Below the pieces are notes generated by a model. It did not search any database. It was not told where the DNA came from and worked only from the letters and a program-made list of their open reading frames with translations. From assembly GCA_023313575.1 (NCBI GenBank), contig JAJTTP010000015.1:682001-746000 (forward strand): DNA of 64,000 nt, written 5' to 3'. Every line of letters begins with the position of its first letter. The stretch's first letter is position 1. Positions 59,066-64,000 of the stretch are shown here, piece after piece. The position numbers and the translations under genes were made by a program. This DNA comes from Eutypella sp. D-1. Taxonomy: Eukaryota; Ascomycota; Sordariomycetes; Xylariales; Diatrypaceae.

Positions 59066-61884
59066 ATTGGTTGTTCGTTCACTTAAAGGGAGTTTATCTT
59101 GGTATAGTCACTCTAGCACGATGATATATATCTATGTGATGGCGCCCGACGAGGAAGCACTCAAAAGCAAAGTCCTGTAATGATGGTATGATGTAAAGAG
59201 ACTATTTATGTAATTGATCTCTGGGAAGCAATAGAATAAGCCAAGACCGACGATGAAGCGCGTGAACTATAAGATGGAGGAGAAGAAGTGTATATTGGAG
59301 TTGCAAGAAGCAAGGCTGGCGTGGCGTGGCAGAGTCATTATAACGAGAATCACTTACTCGTGCTAACCCGGCTACGAGAGAAGCCCTCCGTCCGTCCATC
59401 CATGCAATCCCATCCACCCATCCCATCAGTATAACCAAGGATACGGTTTTTCCCCTACCTAACTAGTAAAGATGACCCCTTCGGAATCAGTCGGGCAAGC
59501 GGGAGTAAGGAAAAAAAGCATCGACCAGCGACGCCCCTGCCCCCGGCCGAGCAAATCAAGAGAGAGTCTCGCCATTTACCGCGTCCTAACTAATATGGAA
59601 CCAGTGTGGCGGCGCGCGAAAGGGGGGAACGGGTCCAGTTTGTGAAAAAGCCCGCCCATTTTCTCTGGGGAACCGGCCTCGGGAACTTGTGAAGCCTGGG
59701 ACCATTCCATCCAACCATCTGTCCCTAACTAGTAATAAACTGACCTTCAGACGCATCTGACGTGACGTCTACCTCTCCAGAGAGGAACGAGAGAGGGACC
59801 CGCTCCTCGGCTCAACGGGGAGCATGTGGTGGTGGGGACATTGTAGGGGGGGGGGGGTGAAGGGGATCTCCACCCCCGGGCAAGCAATGCCGCCATTGGC
59901 CGAGATACCGAGTACCTGCTCCAGAAAAAAAGGGGTCCAGCCCTTTCTTAGATCGATGCGCCATACTTAAGTAAGAGTTGCTAGTTATTTGGTACGCAGA
60001 GACGTCTTTTCCCCCGCAAAACTGGGCGATTGGCAGATTGGCAGCCGGGGTGGGTGCTAATCATCGACTTTCGGAGAGCGAGAGAGTCATTGATGACGCA
60101 GAGCCCAAGACCTGAAGGTATACAATAGTAGTAATCACGTTGTCTGCATAGGTAAATACGGGCGAGCGCAAGAAAGGGGTTTGGGGTCAATTAAGTAGTT
60201 ATGGTACTGTATATAAAGACATAAACGGATTCAACTCAGATTTCCAGTTCTTCCTGCGTATATAAAAAAATACTGTAAGTGAGTTCTGCAAAAGCTAGTA
60301 TAATACCGTACGTTTCATGTCTGCGATGAATCCATAACTGCACGTAGAGGCCCTACTAGGTCCGTAACTTTGAAAGTTCCTCAAGTGGCCCATCCAGGTA
60401 CCGCTATGTATTTAGGTAAGCTACCGGCGCGAAAAGCCCAGTGTATTTCATCGGAGTGTACATAATGAAGTACTTAGATACTTCTGGGCCCATCTAAGTC
60501 CTCTGTATCATGCCATGCGGCCTTGACATGTGAAACTGATAACTCTTCCTTCACCACCACCACCCTCTCCTTACATAGCACACATGCTGGACATGTTAGT
60601 AGTGGCGTTCATCGCCTTAGGTAGCGTTCTCTTCCCGAGGACCGGCGATTATAGGAAGGGGAATACATGGCAACCTTGGGTAATGAAGTGAGGTCATGGT
60701 TGTTAGATGATACTAGTGCCTAGGTACATGTTAGTATAAGTATGATGCACAACAACTGGAACTGTCCGGGTCTTCTCCGAAGTGTGAAACCTCGGCTTCG
60801 CTCCAGCACGATCTATGGCAATTCCGCCACCACACACGGCATATGATATATGTAGGCGTAGGTAGGTACGTACCTCCAGGAACCATCTCTCGTCCCGAGT
60901 TCCTGGCCGGGGGTGGTTTTATTTGAGCATCTGTATATACGGTTGATTTGCAGTGCATGAATGAATGACCGAATTACGCAGATTCCTGCCTTCATAGACC
61001 CTTTGCATCGGACTGCCTACTTACTTACCTACTTAAGTATCTAGATCGGTAGGCATGTAGGTAGGTAGGCATAGGTATCAGCCAGGCTCGCTGTAGGTTG
61101 CTTTCTTGCTGTATCGTTCATAATAGCTTATATCGATTGCATATTCCCTGTACCATGGATACTAGATAGATATATATATCTACCTAATCTATCTGGCCGT
61201 TCGAATAAAGCAATGTCCCCCCCCCCCCCCCCCCCCCCACCCCACTCCAACCTCTGCACCTGCTTGCCTGTCGTCTTAAACCCCTACTACACTAGACAAC
61301 CAGGCCGATTCATAAACCCCAAATACAACTCGTCATAACGCACTCTCCCTCATATATATACGTCTAGCTGCGGATCACGCGTGTCACCACCGTAAAGACA
61401 ATCTTTCGTGAATCTACTTAGTATCTATATCGTAGGCCAAGTATCTATGTAGGTAAGGTACGTATGTATGTAAGTATAAACCTTAGGTGTCGTCTTCGTC
61501 TCCCATCCTCCCCCGCCCTCCTTACCCAACCCAACCCAACTCAACCGGTGCTCCCTCCTAGATAAACATGAAATGACACACCACACGCAAAGCAAGTAAG
61601 CAACCCACCTCGGGACTGGGAGTTGGACGAACGGAGGGAAGGGACAAGGTGGATTTGGATGGAAAGCCCGCCGAACAGACAGACAGAAGGGGGGCTGGTG
61701 CTGGGTTGGGGGCTCGTCCAAGAATGGATATTTTAAAAAAACAGCCTGACGTAGCGAAGAGCACGATAAATCTAATCTCGATGCAAATCAATGCAACAAA
61801 ACTCACAACATCCTCACGCCCTTTTCCTCTTCTTATCTATCCCTCGAAACACCGCTCCCCTCCCCAACCTAACCCAACCCAACC
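59066..61884. other. Long gene-free region upstream of isocitrate lyase
   Basis: 2.8 kb with no supported gene. It should hold the isocitrate lyase promoter on the left and the trehalase 3' region on the right. Candidate carbon-repressor (CreA-type SYGGRG) sites appear, for example CTGGGG at 59665-59670 and GTGGGG at 59832-59837; so short a motif also occurs by chance. A run of TACCTA/TAGGTA motifs lies at 61019-61077, a C homopolymer of 22 at 61217-61238, and degenerate AACCC repeats at 61525-61545 and 61862-61884. Confidence 0.5.
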
Positions 61885-64000
61885 TTAGAAGAGCTCCGCC
61901 TGGATTTTCTCCTCCCGCAGTTGCTGGGCCCTCTCGAAGGTGTCGTAGGGCGTCAGGGCGCCGAGGGCGCGCTTCATCTCCGTCGTGACGAACTGGAGAC
62001 CGTAGACGTAGCTGGCGTTGACCCAGCCGAACCTGTCCGAAAAGATTAAAGTGTTAGCCTGTGATCGCCTAGTTCAAAGATAAGGGGAGGGGTTGGCAGG
62101 GAACGAATAAGGATTGAAAAAAAAAGAGGGATAAACCTACCCTTCCTTGGCCACGCCCTTGAAGTCAAGGCCCTGGTTGCCGTACTCGGCGTCGACGCGG
62201 TGGGGGTCCACGGGGCGCGTGACGTCGTACTTCTCAACGACGACGCCGTTGAAGTCGAAGAAGGCCTTGGTGATCATGAAGAGCCACTTGTAGGCCAGGC
62301 GCTGCGCGAGGTCCGAGTAGCCGTAGCGCGCGAGGCCCGTCCAGGCCAGCATCTGCTGCGGCGCCCACCCGTACGGGTAGTCCCACTGCCGGTTCGGCCG
62401 CTCCAGGCTGACGGGTCCCCGGGACTCCTCCGTCCCCGCCAGCAGGCCCCCGTACGCCTCGAACTTCGGCACCGCCGTCTTGACCACGCGGGCCGCCTTG
62501 TCCGGGTCCGGCACCCCGGCCCACAGCGGCCAGAACGTCGTGCACGATTCGTAGCTACACTGCTCCTGCTTCGCCGTGTCGTAGTCGAAGTACATCCCCT
62601 TCTCCTCGTTCCAGAGGTACTTGTGGATGGCGATTCTCCGCCTCTTCCATTTCCGGTCCCAGTCGGCGGATGTCTCGACCTGACCGGGCGTCATCCCTTC
62701 TCCGCACCATTCAGCCGGAATAGTAAGCTTATCGCCGAACACGCTGCGGATGGTGCGGGAGATGTCCATCTCGTACTTGTATACGAGAGAATTGAGATCG
62801 ATGGTGGCGAGATTGGCGCAGACCCTCTCCAGTCGGTAAGAAGTATCGTGCCCGGATTCTCTCACCGCGCGATCGTGGAGGAAATACTCGTCCAATTCTG
62901 GCTCTTTAACCTCACCATGGTTGTATGCTCGTACGAATTGCTCGAATGTCATGTTATGCTTCTTAGCATACGGCTCCAACACATGGACAAAGTGGGAAGC
63001 CTCAGTCTCCGGGGGCACTCCAATACCGTCTGGTCGGTATCTGGACAGACCTGTCTTTGGATCTAAGCGCGGTGCAGCCATCCATACGCAGTAGTACTCC
63101 TTGATGGCAGCCAAGATGGCCGTACGGAGGAATTCGGTAGCACCCGGCTCATGCTTTATCTTTTCATAAACTCGGAGCGCCATATCGGTGAGGAACGGTG
63201 GCTGCGAACGTAGTAGGTAATATGACCTCGTGGCGTTGAGGATCTTGCCATAGTGACGGATGCAGAAACAGAAGTTCTCGACCAGCGCTTTGGCCAGATC
63301 TACCTTATCGTTGACCAGCAGGCCCAGAGACGTCATGTAACTGTCCCATCCGTAGAGTTCGTTGAATCGCCCTCCGGGGACGACGAACGGCACTCCTCGG
63401 AGCGTCTTCTCTCCGGTCTCGGGATCGACGTAGTCCTCCATAGCAACAGCGAGGAGTCCGGGTTTGTCGTTCATATCTCGGACCAACTCGGGGGTGATCT
63501 TCTCGGGCAATAATTGCACATCTAGTCGAAGATCGGGCCGGTCACGAGCTACCTTTGTATAAAACTCGAACTGTTCAGGAGCGCCCGGCGGGACGTAGAT
63601 GCGAGGCCTCGGGTCGTCGGTCCAGTCCTTAGGGTCCTTTGCCGCCACTTCGATGCTAGAAGCATCGATGCGACGCGTGAGACCTTCCCAGAACTGATCC
63701 TTCACTAATCTTGACAACCTGTTGACGGGGTTCTCATTGAGACGGCCGATGTCGAGGATAATGCGTTTACGTCCAAACTCCTTTGCCATATATAACTCTT
63801 GTAGCAGATTTGACAGCATGTACGTCCCTCTGATATCGAATCGGTTGTATCCGTCCGAGGCGGCTGTTCGCAGCGATATCACCTAACGGTGGCCATTTAG
63901 AATCAATCATGGCTGGCGACATATGGTGTAAATCAACGCACCTTGGGCCCGGCATCCTCGATGGTGATCTGCATATTTCTGTCGGTGTCTTCTTGCTCTT
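61885..64000 (-). CDS. nth1: Neutral trehalase, 5' end beyond the window
   Basis: Three exons are visible: 64000-63942 (continuing beyond the window), 63882-62141 and 62032-61885, with introns 63883-63941 and 62033-62140. About 648 residues are visible; the usual length implies roughly 100 N-terminal residues are missing. The visible N-terminus [19 protein letters not shown] is the calcium-binding segment that marks neutral (cytosolic) trehalases. It is followed by [20 protein letters not shown]. Family signatures are [20 protein letters not shown] and [14 protein letters not shown]; the C-terminus is [19 protein letters not shown]. The enzyme cleaves trehalose to two glucose molecules in the cytosol and is typically activated by protein kinase A with 14-3-3 proteins. 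The phosphorylation region would lie in the missing part. Confidence 0.95.

Noticed and set aside
61525..61884. AACCC/CCTAACCC strings resembling telomere repeats
   Set aside because: Only a few degenerate units; no array of TTAGGG or CCCTAA. Not evidence of a chromosome end or fusion.

Overview
The window is nuclear DNA of a filamentous ascomycete (Pezizomycotina), most likely a Sordariomycete. Support for this: genes with short GT-AG introns, recognisable fungal proteins (Prp6, Dim1, Ptc2-type PP2C, Axl2-like, Ccz1, isocitrate lyase, neutral trehalase), GC-rich coding DNA, and a ~17 kb AT-rich block with the signature of repeat-induced point mutation (RIP). The species cannot be named from sequence alone.

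Layout. Left arm (1-23.3 kb): prp6 (-), dim1 (+), a small single-pass membrane protein (-), a dysferlin-domain protein of the Spo73/Mug65 type (+), a Dug1-type M20 dipeptidase (+), a PPR-like mitochondrial protein (-) and a PP2C phosphatase (-). Centre (about 23.27-40.22 kb): a gene-free RIP block. Right arm (40.2-64 kb), all on the minus strand: an Axl2-like cadherin-fold membrane protein, a secreted double-psi-barrel protein, the methyltransferase efm6, ccz1, isocitrate lyase, and a neutral trehalase whose 5' end runs off the window. Exon borders were worked out by hand from splice sites, reading phase and family conservation.

The central block can be resolved into layers despite its decay. 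An older sequence of unknown type (23.4-25.88, 36.78-37.01 and 37.45-40.2 kb) is interrupted by (i) a Ty3/Gypsy chromovirus on the plus strand, 25888-36771, with 399/401-bp LTRs and a perfect TTTAA target duplication, and (ii) a solo LTR, 37015-37440, with a perfect CGGGT target duplication. Inside the plus-strand element are 79 bp of another LTR of the same family and a complete-length minus-strand copy, 26577-33406. The 5-bp sequences flanking that copy do not match, as expected if two copies recombined and deleted what lay between them. Reverse-transcriptase and chromodomain remnants are readable, with Trp codons turned into stops.

The genes are mostly housekeeping and do not form one pathway. 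Loose themes are splicing and ribosome biogenesis (prp6, dim1), translation-factor methylation (efm6), glutathione turnover (dug1), vacuolar fusion (ccz1), polarity (axl2), and carbon use (isocitrate lyase, trehalase). I found no CRISPR array, no biosynthetic gene cluster and no convincing tRNA or rRNA gene. The most interesting part of the window is the nested, recombined and unevenly RIP-mutated retroelement block.
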